Positions 8,020 to 15,750 of a stretch of DNA of 44,087 nucleotides are shown here, in pieces. The notes below the pieces were generated by a model. The model was not told the origin of the DNA. It worked only from the letters and a program-made list of their open reading frames with translations, and did not search any database. A program made the translations under genes and the position numbers. The stretch is from JAUHWS01 sp964571805 (GTDB lineage Bacteria > Patescibacteriota > Gracilibacteria > UM-FILTER-43-11). Each line of letters opens with the position of its first letter. Position 1 is the first letter of the stretch. Location: the NCBI GenBank assembly GCA_964571805.1, contig CAZNDI010000001.1, forward strand, positions 1 to 44,087, read 5' to 3'.

Positions 8020-8952
8020 ATGAACTCTTTTAAAAAGACAAGTAAAATAGTATTCGCTTTCTTATTTTTATTTGTGCTCACCGCCTGTACTCGCCCTACA
8101 GGAGGTATACCTAATAGTTCTGATGTTGAACTGAGCCAGGTAGAAGACGAAAACATTGATTTAAAATTGAAATATTATAGTGCCAATTGTATCAATCTTT
8201 TTTCAGGTCAAATGAAGCTGCTTCAGCAGGATTATGTAAAGGTGATGAATCCTGAACTGGGACCTGAAAATGAAGAAAACGTTCCTTCCCTTTTTGTTTT
8301 AGATTCCACTCAGGATTGTGCCCTGGCAATTGCTCAGGCGAAAGAGCTCAATTTAGCTCAAGAATTAGATCCTTTGGCGGAAAATTATTTATCAACCTTA
8401 CAAAACGCTGCCCCCCTTATCGCCCAAGCGACCCGGTATTATGATCAAATGGACTATAAAACGGATGATTTTGAGAAAGGAAAAGAGTTGCATCCTAAGC
8501 TGATGGTTGCTTTTGAGGACTTTGAAAAAGCAGATGCCAATTTTAAAAAAAGTATTCAACAAATTCAAACCTCTATCAATCTTCGTTTTTTAGAAAGCTA
8601 TAAAAAGGCAGGCCTAAATTTTGAATTTTTAGTGCAAGACGCATGGATAAAAGGCACGGCTTTATTGAATAAAGCAGAAGCAGAAGCCTATGATACTTTA
8701 GACACGGAGGACTATACCAAAGCTGTTAATGAATATCAGGCTGCCTTGGAAGCGTTGGAGGCCTATCTACTTGAACACCCAGAGCAAGCCGCCCTTGCGG
8801 AAGTGTTTCAGGAAGGGGCTTGGGAGTATATGGACGAAGCCAAACAGTTGATGAGTCGAAAAAGAGAAGGTTTGCCTTATGATCAACTTGAAGGAAATGC
8901 CAATCTCATGCGGAATCAATATGAATGGTGGCAAGACGATTATTTTTTGTAA
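8020..8952 (+). CDS. DUF3829/YiiG-like lipoprotein
   Basis: A 310-residue lipoprotein: signal MNSFKKTSKIVFAFLFLFVL, then lipobox LTAC with Cys23. The mature part is almost entirely helical and acidic, starting with KLKYYSANCINLFSGQMKLL and ending LMRNQYEWWQDDYF. This resembles the DUF3829 family (E. coli YiiG), whose members are periplasmic or surface helical lipoproteins without known function. There are repeated E-A-E-A and Y-x-A-L-E-A stretches that could be coiled coils. It is the last gene of the probable LOX - membrane protein - lipoprotein group. The family match is from overall pattern, so moderate. Confidence 0.65.
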   Translation: MNSFKKTSKIVFAFLFLFVLTACTRPTGGIPNSSDVELSQVEDENIDLKLKYYSANCINLFSGQMKLLQQDYVKVMNPELGPENEENVPSLFVLDSTQDCALAIAQAKELNLAQELDPLAENYLSTLQNAAPLIAQATRYYDQMDYKTDDFEKGKELHPKLMVAFEDFEKADANFKKSIQQIQTSINLRFLESYKKAGLNFEFLVQDAWIKGTALLNKAEAEAYDTLDTEDYTKAVNEYQAALEALEAYLLEHPEQAALAEVFQEGAWEYMDEAKQLMSRKREGLPYDQLEGNANLMRNQYEWWQDDYFL

Positions 8953-9102
8953 AAACTCGAATTGATCTTGGCGGTACACAAAAACGCTGAAGTTCTTAAG
9001 ATTTATCGTAATGAAAGCATGGTACATAATTTCATTTTATTCTCGTAATGAAGCCCATAAAAGCTTTTTTACCCACCTGCCTCAATTACTTAGAAAGGGC
9101 TA

Positions 9103-9915
9103 TCATCTAATCTCATGAGTAATCATTTTCCTACTCAAATTTGGATTCAATAACTCTTGTATTGTTTTGGGTCCCGAAGAATCGAAGTAGAAATTTTCAA
9201 CTAGTATTTTGTAATCTAAATCTGGCATAAATATTCCTTGTAGTTCCTCAGCTACTTCTGCTCCGGCTTCTATCGGTCCGTGACATTCACTGGGTAAAAA
9301 AGCAATCACTCTCTCAATCCTATTTTTATAAAAATGTCGTAAAGACATGATGAATTCACTGGCGCATTTCCCTGCATCACACGACTTATTCCCAAGTTCA
9401 CATTGGAAATGATTGTCTCTTAAGGCTTCATCAATGCGCTCGGCATTTCGATCAATATTTCTCAAGCGAGTATACTCATTGTGAAGCCTTTGTTCAGAGA
9501 TTCTCCCCAAAGCCAAATGATCATTAGAATCTATTTTGCTAGCTTCCCCTGGCCCCTTCCCTCGTAATAAGTGGGTGTGCCAAACTTCTTCCATGGCTTG
9601 CTTATAATCAAAACGAGGATCATGCCAATAAGCTCTTCGAATTGTTTCTGCCTTTGGAAGGCCTTTTAGAAGTTTCCAATCATTAATCAAGGTCACCAGA
9701 AAAACTTCTTTTGTTTCTCTTCGTAAATTTTCAATGATCCGTTTTGACATTTCCATGACACTTTCCGGGTAAATGCCGTAGTTTTTCGAATATTCTCCTG
9801 TGGGAGCTAAAACTTGATTGCCCATCAAAACCACTCGACCTAAGGGGTTTTTCTTATTTTCAGCCAGTAGTCTCGATGAAATATTGTCTGCAAAATCCTC
9901 AAGTAATCCGTCCAT
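9103..9915 (-). CDS. Uncharacterised soluble protein
   Basis: A 270-residue protein I do not recognise. It has no signal peptide and no membrane segment. Visible features are a strand-like segment GRVVLMGNQVL (26-36), another at EVFLVTLINDW (70-80), an AYWHDPRFDY segment, three cysteines in a short stretch (Cys172, Cys179, Cys184) that might bind metal, and a conserved-looking SECHGPIEAGAEVAEELQG near residue 213. The alternation of strands and helices suggests an alpha/beta fold. It is divergently transcribed from the TrmB-family regulator gene, with 142 bp between the start codons, so the regulator may control it. AT-rich DNA at about 9927-9957 could hold its promoter. Confidence 0.6.
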   Translation of the reverse strand: MDGLLEDFADNISSRLLAENKKNPLGRVVLMGNQVLAPTGEYSKNYGIYPESVMEMSKRIIENLRRETKEVFLVTLINDWKLLKGLPKAETIRRAYWHDPRFDYKQAMEEVWHTHLLRGKGPGEASKIDSNDHLALGRISEQRLHNEYTRLRNIDRNAERIDEALRDNHFQCELGNKSCDAGKCASEFIMSLRHFYKNRIERVIAFLPSECHGPIEAGAEVAEELQGIFMPDLDYKILVENFYFDSSGPKTIQELLNPNLSRKMITHEIR

Positions 9916-10022
9916 GCCAAATTTTTTATATATAAAAGAAATATAATTTTAAGCAAATTTCATTTCTACTCAACTGACTAGAATTTTTTTATATAAAATA
10001 TGGCTGAAATAAGAGCTTATTA

Positions 10023-10056
10023 TTGACAAAAAAGTGTTGTTGATATATTATCAACA
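10023..10056 (+). promoter_or_regulatory. Promoter with embedded 19-bp operator palindrome for the TrmB-family gene
   Basis: A perfect -35 TTGACA (10023-10028), a 17-bp spacer and -10 TATTAT (10046-10051). The -10 lies inside a perfect inverted repeat, TGTTGATA-TAT-TATCAACA (10038-10056). The expected transcription start is at 10058, which is the A of the ATG, so the message should be leaderless. A protein bound to the palindrome would block the -10, which fits autorepression by the encoded winged-helix regulator. Confidence 0.8.
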
Positions 10057-10057
10057 C

Positions 10058-10843
10058 ATGGAAATAGATGAACTCATTCAACAACTAGAAGGCCTAGAGT
10101 GGACCAAGCAAGAAGCCACACTCTACGTTACTTTATTACAGTTTGGCATGCAGCCAGCGAGCGTTGTTGCTAGGCATTTAAAGAAAAATCGCATCACTGT
10201 CTACCATGCTCTTGAACGGCTTGTTCAAAAGAAAATCATTGAAAGTAGCCTGAGTAAAAATGGGGTCTATTATAATGCCAAAGCGCCGCATCTTCTCCTT
10301 CAACAATTCACCGAGCAAAAGAAAAAGATGATGCATCATTTTGACAATGATATTGAAAGTCTCCATTGGCTTGCCCCCTTTTTGGATGGGCTAAAATTGA
10401 TTGATCCCATTCGGCCTCGGGTGCAATTATTCCATGACGACGCTTTAAGGCAAATTTACAAATTATCACTAGAAGCTAAATCCATGGTGGCTTATTTTCA
10501 GCCTTGGCCAAAAGATAAGGAATCACCTCTAAATGAAATTGACGATTGGCATACTCAAGAGAGGATTAGACTTAAAATCCCCATCAAAATCATTATTCCT
10601 AAAACAAAAGAAGGCTTAGCCTTTGCCGCCATTAAAAAAGAACTTAAAGAGACAGTGGTCGTTTCAGCCAACCTGTTTCCGCTCCAAGATGTAAGTATTG
10701 TTGCTGGCAGTCGTATTTTGATATTTTCTTCTCAGGAAAAACTGGGGATATCCATTGAGAGTCGCCATCTTGCCAACAACCAAAGGGCCATCTTTAATTT
10801 GGCTTGGGAGGGAGCAAAGGCCCTCATAAAGAATAAAAAGTAA
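10058..10843 (+). CDS. TrmB-family transcriptional regulator
   Basis: A 261-residue regulator. I start it at ATG 10058 rather than the in-frame TTG at 10034, because the promoter's -10 element would lie inside the longer reading frame. Residues about 1-75 form a winged helix typical of TrmB proteins: LEGLEWTKQEATLYVTLLQF, then VARHLKKNRITVYHALERL as recognition region, then a wing ending GVYYNAKAP. A basic linker (TEQKKKMMHH) and a C-terminal alpha/beta domain with a possible ligand site follow. TrmB proteins often sense sugars, but the effector here is unknown. The overlapping operator suggests it represses its own gene. Confidence 0.85.
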   Translation: MEIDELIQQLEGLEWTKQEATLYVTLLQFGMQPASVVARHLKKNRITVYHALERLVQKKIIESSLSKNGVYYNAKAPHLLLQQFTEQKKKMMHHFDNDIESLHWLAPFLDGLKLIDPIRPRVQLFHDDALRQIYKLSLEAKSMVAYFQPWPKDKESPLNEIDDWHTQERIRLKIPIKIIIPKTKEGLAFAAIKKELKETVVVSANLFPLQDVSIVAGSRILIFSSQEKLGISIESRHLANNQRAIFNLAWEGAKALIKNKK

Positions 10844-10865
10844 ATCTTCCTATAGAGTCATTATT

Positions 10866-12857
10866 TCATATCATTTCCCCTTTCAAATCTTCTGCCCTTT
10901 TCTTCAGCACCTCCTCTGGGTTGGTCGTCACAATGCGATCCTCACTAAAACTCGCAATGATTTGGATGGCCACGTGCTTTAATCCGGCAAAAAAGAGACC
11001 CTGGCCCACATTGGCATTGAGGAGCAAATACTTCTCACCTTCCGTCAAATTGAACACACTCGCCAGTTTATCAATTGCACTTGGCGATTGCTTGAGTAGA
11101 AGCTGCATCGAAGAGTTTGTGATGATAGGCTTTCCATAAGCTGATTCTACGAAATCTTCCACATCCTGAGTGATGGTCGTGATTCCTAAATAGTATTTCC
11201 GAGCCCGTTTCACCAGCCCATACAAAAACCGAGCACTGTCTTCATATTGCATCAAAGACCACGCCTCATCAATCACCAACAAGCGTTTTTTCAACTTTGA
11301 ACGCACCGTGTTCCAGATGTAATTCAAAATGATGTACATCGCAATAGGCCTCAGAGTGTCCTCCAAGTCACGGATACAAAAAACCATCAACCCACTGTTG
11401 TTCAGATCCACATTGGTCGCCCTATTGAAGAGGCCCGAAAAGGTTCCCAGAGTGTATTTTTGTAATCGCTGAGCCAATTTCTCTCCTCCCTTGGTGTTGA
11501 GAAGAATGTCATGCAAATCCTCCATTGTAGGGGGCTCAAGCTGAGAAGGATTGGGCGTTTCCATCGTGATTCCCTTGAGGGCATACGTGTCCAAGAGGGC
11601 CTTGTCCATCAGTCCTTCTTCCTCGGGGGTCAATTTTCCAAGCATCAGATTCAAGAGGCCATGCAAAGTGATGATACTAGACCTCAAAATTTCTCCCGAG
11701 CTTTCATCGGCTTCTCCCATGGGAGTGGGCAAATCAAAGGGGTTGATGCGCTGTTCTGAATTGAGAGAGACCTTCAAATAGGTCCCATTTACGGTTCGAG
11801 ACAATTCTTCATATTCATTTTCGGGGTCGATGATGATCACATCGGTTCCCATCATCAAAGAACGAAGGATTTCCAATTTCACGGCATAAGATTTACCGGC
11901 TCCTGACTTGGCAAAGACCACTGAATTGGCGTTTTCCAAATTGAAGCGATCAAAAATGATCAAACTGTCATTATGGCGGTTGATGCCGTACAAAATTCCC
12001 TCGCTACTGGTCAGATCAGAAGAGCTGAAAGGAAAGGTGGTCGAAAGGGGATTGGTGTTCATGTTGTGGCTCACTTCTAGTTCATCATTGGCCAGTGGGA
12101 GCGATGAATTGAAGCCATGCTCCATTTGTAGATCGGCAGATTTGGTTAAAACAAGCCTCCCTCCCAGAGCGGTTTCTAATTTCGTCTGGATTTTCTTTAT
12201 TTTGTCTTCTTCTTCGGCATAAATCGTGAAATAGAGTCCAAATTGGAAAAAACGTTCTTCTCCTCTCTGGATGTTTCTTCGGAGCTCTTCTGCATCTTGC
12301 AGGGCTGTTTCGAGGGCAGGGTCCGAAACCATGCCTTTTTCTTGGTCCATGTGGATGCTCGATTGAATTTGAGCCACTTTATTCTTCAAAAATTTCATCA
12401 TTTTGGCGCTGCTGCTGGGGTAGATGAACATCGAAATGTCCATGCTCACGTCAAAATTGATGATGGGGGAGAGCCAGTTCACTTCGGTATAGCGGGGGTA
12501 GGCGTATACAAAGAAGCTTCGGGCGTAGAGGCCACTGACTTTTATTTTGTCGACCATGATTTCCATGGATGAGGGCGCAATCAGATCTTTGATGGTGGCA
12601 ATCCCTTGTTTGTAGATTTTTTCGGCATCTCTTATTTCTTGGGCCGTGGTTTTGAGCTCATCTTTGCTTTCCTTTTTTTCTCCTCCTTGGCCATTTTTAG
12701 CTCCTGTACTCATATCTTTGGGCTTTTTGGGGGGGAATAGAGTGAGTTTGAGTTTTTCAAAAAATCCGAGTTTTTTCTCCGTTTGGCCCAGCGGGGGATT
12801 CGTTTCTTTTGGCTTCAGAGCTTCGGGTATGCCTGTCGGTTGAGGAAAGTCAGCCAT
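10866..12857 (-). CDS. VirB4/TraC-type type IV secretion ATPase
   Basis: A 663-residue ATPase of the VirB4/TraC type common in CPR genomes. The N-terminal 75 residues are Pro/Lys-rich and disordered. A VirB4-like middle domain follows (about 95-270). The motor domain has Walker A AKSGAGKS (316-323), DVIIIDPENEYEEL (339-352), Walker B RLLVIDEA (525-532) and the motif GITTITQDVEDF. Near the end, GQGLFFAGLKHVAIQI is typical of the family. In conjugation systems it powers substrate or pilus assembly at the inner membrane. No relaxase, VirB6, VirB8 or coupling protein lies nearby, so its partner genes are elsewhere or absent. A TATAAT promoter lies about 50 bp upstream. Confidence 0.9.
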   Translation of the reverse strand: MADFPQPTGIPEALKPKETNPPLGQTEKKLGFFEKLKLTLFPPKKPKDMSTGAKNGQGGEKKESKDELKTTAQEIRDAEKIYKQGIATIKDLIAPSSMEIMVDKIKVSGLYARSFFVYAYPRYTEVNWLSPIINFDVSMDISMFIYPSSSAKMMKFLKNKVAQIQSSIHMDQEKGMVSDPALETALQDAEELRRNIQRGEERFFQFGLYFTIYAEEEDKIKKIQTKLETALGGRLVLTKSADLQMEHGFNSSLPLANDELEVSHNMNTNPLSTTFPFSSSDLTSSEGILYGINRHNDSLIIFDRFNLENANSVVFAKSGAGKSYAVKLEILRSLMMGTDVIIIDPENEYEELSRTVNGTYLKVSLNSEQRINPFDLPTPMGEADESSGEILRSSIITLHGLLNLMLGKLTPEEEGLMDKALLDTYALKGITMETPNPSQLEPPTMEDLHDILLNTKGGEKLAQRLQKYTLGTFSGLFNRATNVDLNNSGLMVFCIRDLEDTLRPIAMYIILNYIWNTVRSKLKKRLLVIDEAWSLMQYEDSARFLYGLVKRARKYYLGITTITQDVEDFVESAYGKPIITNSSMQLLLKQSPSAIDKLASVFNLTEGEKYLLLNANVGQGLFFAGLKHVAIQIIASFSEDRIVTTNPEEVLKKRAEDLKGEMI

Positions 12858-12907
12858 TTTTATTGTTTATGTTTACTTTTTGAGGTTCAACTCTATTTAA
12901 TCCCTTT

Positions 12908-12936
12908 ATTATAGCAAAAAAACCTTAAAAACACAA
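12908..12936 (-). promoter_or_regulatory. Promoter of the VirB4-type ATPase gene
   Basis: On the minus strand: -35 TTGTGT (12936-12931), a 17-bp spacer and a perfect -10 TATAAT (12913-12908). The leader to the ATG at 12857 is about 43 nt. The rest of 12937-13076 holds no gene I can support. Confidence 0.6.
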
Positions 12937-13076
12937 GGATTTTACTGTCTCATAAAAGTTGTCGTCCTGACTGCCTAATTTGGTTTTTCTGCATAAGTTA
13001 TGTGCGTGTATATGAATTATGCCGTCCATTGGCGGGGATTATGATAAAATGAGGGGGTATTGCGTTAAGATAAGAG

Positions 13077-13117
13077 TTGTACAAAATGCCTCCGCTCCGC
13101 ATCGTCATTTTGTACAA
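13077..13117. repeat. Inverted repeat with perfect 12-bp arms (hairpin A)
   Basis: TTGTACAAAATG (13077-13088) is matched by its exact reverse complement at 13106-13117, with a 17-nt GC-richer loop between. It lies in the 390-bp gene-free stretch between the VirB4-type gene and murB. A second related hairpin follows at 13135-13180. Neither has a terminator-like T-run. They could be a small mobile repeat, a binding site or part of a transcript. Confidence 0.6.
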
Positions 13118-13134
13118 TAGCCCGCGGTACCCTT

Positions 13135-13180
13135 CGTTGTCCGACTTAGCCTCCGCTACGCTACGGCACATCGTACAACG
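13135..13180. repeat. Related imperfect hairpin (hairpin B)
   Basis: CGTTGT (13135-13140) pairs with ACAACG (13175-13180). The inner sequence GCCTCCGCTACGCTACGGC can fold again on its GCC/GGC ends. It shares CCTCCGCT and CATCGT words with hairpin A, so the two look like diverged copies of one unit of about 50 bp. Its local GC content is well above that of the flanks. Confidence 0.4.
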
Positions 13181-13247
13181 GCGGAATATACAAAATCCTG
13201 TAAAGCAAAAGAAGAAGAAAGATACCTCCCTCCTCATAGAATCAACT

Positions 13248-14144
13248 TTAAACCATCGATCCCGATTTCAAAAAAGGATTCTCAGGTAAAATTTGCACTT
13301 CAGGCTCCAGCTCCACCTCAAATTTCTCCTTCACCATTTTGTGAACTTTGAGCGCTAAATTGAGAATATCAGACGCTGTAGCTCTACCCTTGTTCATGAA
13401 AAAATTAGCATGTTTTTCGCTCACTTGAGCGTCTCCCAGGCTCATCCCCTTACAACCCGCCTGTTCAATCAACCACCCCGCCGAAGGAAAATGATCAGGA
13501 TTCTTAAAAAAACTTCCACAAGTCAACCCTGCGGGCTGTTTCATCACGCGGCTCTTAATATAGCTGTTTACCTCCTGTTTGATCAAAAGATTAGGCATCG
13601 GTCTCAATGGCATGGTCACAGACAAAATAATATCCTTACTTTGTTTAAAATAACTCGTACGATAGCCAAATTGAGCATAATCAGAGCCCACAATCAAAGG
13701 TTTATCTCCATTGCTCGGCAGAATCGTCGCGGCCAAAAAAACATCCGCCATACAAAGCTCTGGAATCCCAGCATTTCCATAAACTGCGCCGCCGATCGTC
13801 CCTGGCACATTGCAGAATCCTGAGATGCCTCCTAAATTGAGTTCGGCCGCCGCCATGACCAATTTATGCCAAGTCACAGCACCTTCAGCGGTCACAGTGT
13901 TTCCTTGAAAATTCATTTGATCCATCTGGTTCAAAATGATCAATCCGGGATACCCATCATCGGCAAAAAGGACATTACTGCCGCCCCCCAAAATCATATA
14001 GGGCACTTGTTGTTGTTTGGCAAATTCCCTAAGCCCATAAATTGCTTCCCAGTCCCTCGCTTTAGCAAAATAGCGCACAGGGCCGCCGACTCGGAAAGTC
14101 GTCAGTTCTTTGAGTGAGACATTTTGTTCAACGTTGATTTGCAT
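13248..14144 (-). CDS. murB: UDP-N-acetylenolpyruvoylglucosamine reductase MurB
   Basis: MurB reduces UDP-GlcNAc-enolpyruvate to UDP-MurNAc with NADPH and FAD, an early cytosolic step of peptidoglycan synthesis. The FAD-binding part shows LTTFRVGGPVRYFA, ILGGGSNVLF and GFCNVPGTIGGAVYGNAG. The active-site residues are present: Arg in FGYRTSYFK (Arg162), Ser in TCGSFFKNP (Ser211) and Glu in EPEVQIL (Glu282). The AGWLIEQAGCKG and DAQVSEKHANFF segments are classic. The shape fits the short type II MurB. I start at ATG 14144 (298 residues) rather than the GTG at 14165, because a consensus -10 element overlaps the longer start. Transcript is predicted to be leaderless. Confidence 0.95.
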   Translation of the reverse strand: MQINVEQNVSLKELTTFRVGGPVRYFAKARDWEAIYGLREFAKQQQVPYMILGGGSNVLFADDGYPGLIILNQMDQMNFQGNTVTAEGAVTWHKLVMAAAELNLGGISGFCNVPGTIGGAVYGNAGIPELCMADVFLAATILPSNGDKPLIVGSDYAQFGYRTSYFKQSKDIILSVTMPLRPMPNLLIKQEVNSYIKSRVMKQPAGLTCGSFFKNPDHFPSAGWLIEQAGCKGMSLGDAQVSEKHANFFMNKGRATASDILNLALKVHKMVKEKFEVELEPEVQILPENPFLKSGSMV

Positions 14145-14150
14145 GGACAC

Positions 14151-14178
14151 ATTATACACCTTCACTAAAATAATTCAA
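14151..14178 (-). promoter_or_regulatory. murB promoter, predicted leaderless
   Basis: On the minus strand: -35 TTGAAT (14178-14173), a 16-bp spacer and a perfect -10 TATAAT (14156-14151). Six bases separate the -10 from the ATG at 14144, so transcription should begin on the start codon itself. Confidence 0.7.
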
Positions 14179-14191
14179 AAAACACAACCTT

Positions 14192-15018
14192 TCAGCTTAT
14201 CTTGGCCTCAATTTTTTTGATTCGCTTCGAGTGATCTTTTACCCTTTCCCACAAAACAGGTATTTTTTCGGGTTCACCCGCTTCAAACCTCACCTCAAAA
14301 CGCTGAGTTTTTTCATAGTTGTTTACATTTCCTTCCACAACCAATTCCATAGCATGTTGAAGCTCTTCCATGAGAACGCCATTTCTCCTAATTTCAAAAC
14401 TATTCCCTTCAATCAAACCCGTATGCTTCTTAAGGATCTCCGAGTGTTTATCAAGAGTTTTAGTATGTTCCTCAAGGATCACAGAGTGTTTATCAAGAGT
14501 TTTAGTATGTTCCTCAAGGATCACAGAGTGCATCTCAAGTNNNNNNNNNNNNNNNNNNNNNNNNNNNNNNNNNNNNNNNNNNNNNNNNNNNNNNNNNNNN
14601 NNNNNNNNNNNNNNNNNNNNNNNNNNNNNNNNNNNNNNNNTGTCTTTGTATTCCCTTCAATCAACTCCGTATGCTTCTCAAGGATCACAGAGTGCATCTC
14701 AAGTGTCTTTGTATTCCCTTCAATCAACTCCGTATGCTTCTCAAGGATCACAGAGTGCTTTTCTAGTGTCTTTGTATGTTCCTCAAGGATTCCCGAGTGC
14801 TTTTCTAGTGTCTTTGTATGCTCCTCAAGGATTTCAGAGTTTTTCTCAATCAACTCTGAATTTTTATCGATTCTTCCACTGAGTCGTTCTTCGGTGCTAG
14901 AAATCTCTCTTTTTAGCCTCTTTTCTGATCCTGAAATAGAATTCGCGATGGCTTTTAAAAGGCGTTTCTCGGATTGAGAAAACAGTTTACTCAAAGCGGT
15001 TTGGTCATCTTTTGTCAT
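14192..15018 (-). CDS. Heptad-repeat coiled-coil stalk protein, interrupted by the scaffold gap
   Basis: The minus-strand frame from ATG 15018 and the frame ending at 14192 belong to one gene. If the gap is closed by overlapping the single shared base at its edges, the frame continues exactly, giving at least 241 residues. After an N-terminal helix (about 1-48) comes a run of heptads such as IEKNSEI, LEEHTKT, LEKHSVI and IEGNTKT. With Leu/Ile at core position a, position d is Asn or His followed by Thr/Ser. This is the IxxNTxx pattern known from ion-binding layers of trimeric stalks. The C-terminal 70 residues form a different charged domain. There is no signal peptide, so it is probably intracellular. 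Function unknown; the length is uncertain by multiples of the repeat. Confidence 0.75.
14541..14640. other. Scaffold gap of 100 N inside a tandem repeat
   Basis: Exactly 100 unknown bases, the usual placeholder for a gap of unknown size. Both edges lie at the same junction of a tandem repeat, so the assembler probably broke on the array. True missing length is likely zero or a multiple of 21 bp. Confidence 0.95.
14641..14766 (-). repeat. Two 63-bp tandem repeats within the stalk gene
   Basis: Units at 14641-14703 and 14704-14766 are nearly identical and encode the 21-residue repeat containing IEGNTKT-LEMHSVI-LEKHTEL. A related 42-bp unit is duplicated on the other side of the gap (about 14450-14533) and encodes LEEHTKT-LDKHSVI. 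Units in multiples of 21 bp preserve the heptad. Confidence 0.85.
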
Positions 15019-15148
15019 AAATAAATTCGTTAATGATTCTAAAATTCGGGTGGGAGTTCAATCCTAACGCTTAAACATTTTGAGCGTCAAGTTTTTTCTT
15101 TTTAAGCCAGTCTGAGATTGAAGTTAATAATTTTTTTATAAAAAAAGT

Positions 15149-15177
15149 TTGACAATTTTTTGATTATTAACTACGAT
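15149..15177 (+). promoter_or_regulatory. Promoter of the type IV pilus operon
   Basis: A perfect -35 TTGACA (15149-15154), a 17-bp spacer and -10 TACGAT (15172-15177). The predicted start near 15184 gives a leader of about 78 nt before the first prepilin gene. The region upstream (15019-15148) holds only AT-rich DNA. No further good promoter was noticed within the operon. Confidence 0.65.
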
Positions 15178-15261
15178 CCGAAACCAACCTCCCCTGACAA
15201 AACAACACAAAGTTCGCCCCTCGATTTTGCCCGCCCGCATTTACTCCCCCACGTTCACTAA

Positions 15262-15750
15262 ATGCGGACAAAGTCATACAACCCCACAGGATTCACCTTT
15301 GTTGAAAGTCTCATCACTTTCAGTATTGTTGGAATTTTTCTGGCCCTCACCTGGTCCACGGTCAGTTTTCTTTTACTCAAATCCAATGATCAAATTGTGC
15401 GCACCCGAGCCCATTTTTTAACGATGGAGGGGATTGAAATTCTAAAACAAATTCGTCAAACCGCAGTCAATCAAAATCGTGAGACGGGTTTTCAAGAAAT
15501 AGTAGGAAAAAAAGAAGGCAGTTATACCATCATTCGTGAAGGGGATGGCTTTGGTTTGAAATCTAAAGGGCACGAAATCATCGAAATGCAAGAAGATCCC
15601 TTCACTGATTATTGTCGAACCATTCAAATCACGGGCGACTCCCCGCTCATCAAGAAAATAACCTCCACCGTCACATGGGGTTCTTTGGAATGCAGTCCTT
15701 CTGAAAATACAATTCGTTATAGCACTTATTTGGCTGATCTTAAAAAATAA
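15262..15750 (+). CDS. Type IV minor prepilin, PilV-like
   Basis: A 162-residue prepilin and the first gene of the pilus operon. The leader MRTKSYNPTG ends in Gly, followed by mature FTFVESLITFSIVGIFLALTW, with Glu at mature position 5 and a hydrophobic N-terminal helix: a canonical prepilin-peptidase (PilD) site. The globular part includes MEGIEILKQIRQTAVNQNRE, which resembles PilV/GspI-type minor pilins, and a Cys pair (DYCRTI and LECSPS) that could form a disulphide. Minor pilins prime pilus assembly at the inner membrane and sit at the tip. Its stop codon overlaps the start of the next prepilin gene by one base. Confidence 0.88.
   Translation: MRTKSYNPTGFTFVESLITFSIVGIFLALTWSTVSFLLLKSNDQIVRTRAHFLTMEGIEILKQIRQTAVNQNRETGFQEIVGKKEGSYTIIREGDGFGLKSKGHEIIEMQEDPFTDYCRTIQITGDSPLIKKITSTVTWGSLECSPSENTIRYSTYLADLKK

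Noticed and set aside
10866..12857. VirB4-type gene as evidence of an integrative conjugative element
   Set aside because: No relaxase, integrase, coupling protein or attachment site lies nearby. Stand-alone VirB4-type genes are common in CPR genomes.
12998..13237. A 79-codon minus-strand frame across the hairpin region
   Set aside because: It is made of the inverted repeats, has no start signal, and its low-complexity Phe run is not protein-like.
14231..14977. Plus-strand frames across the stalk gene, rich in Ser/Cys/Phe repeats
   Set aside because: They are antisense to the heptad-coding minus strand; the repeat makes sense only as coiled coil on the minus strand.
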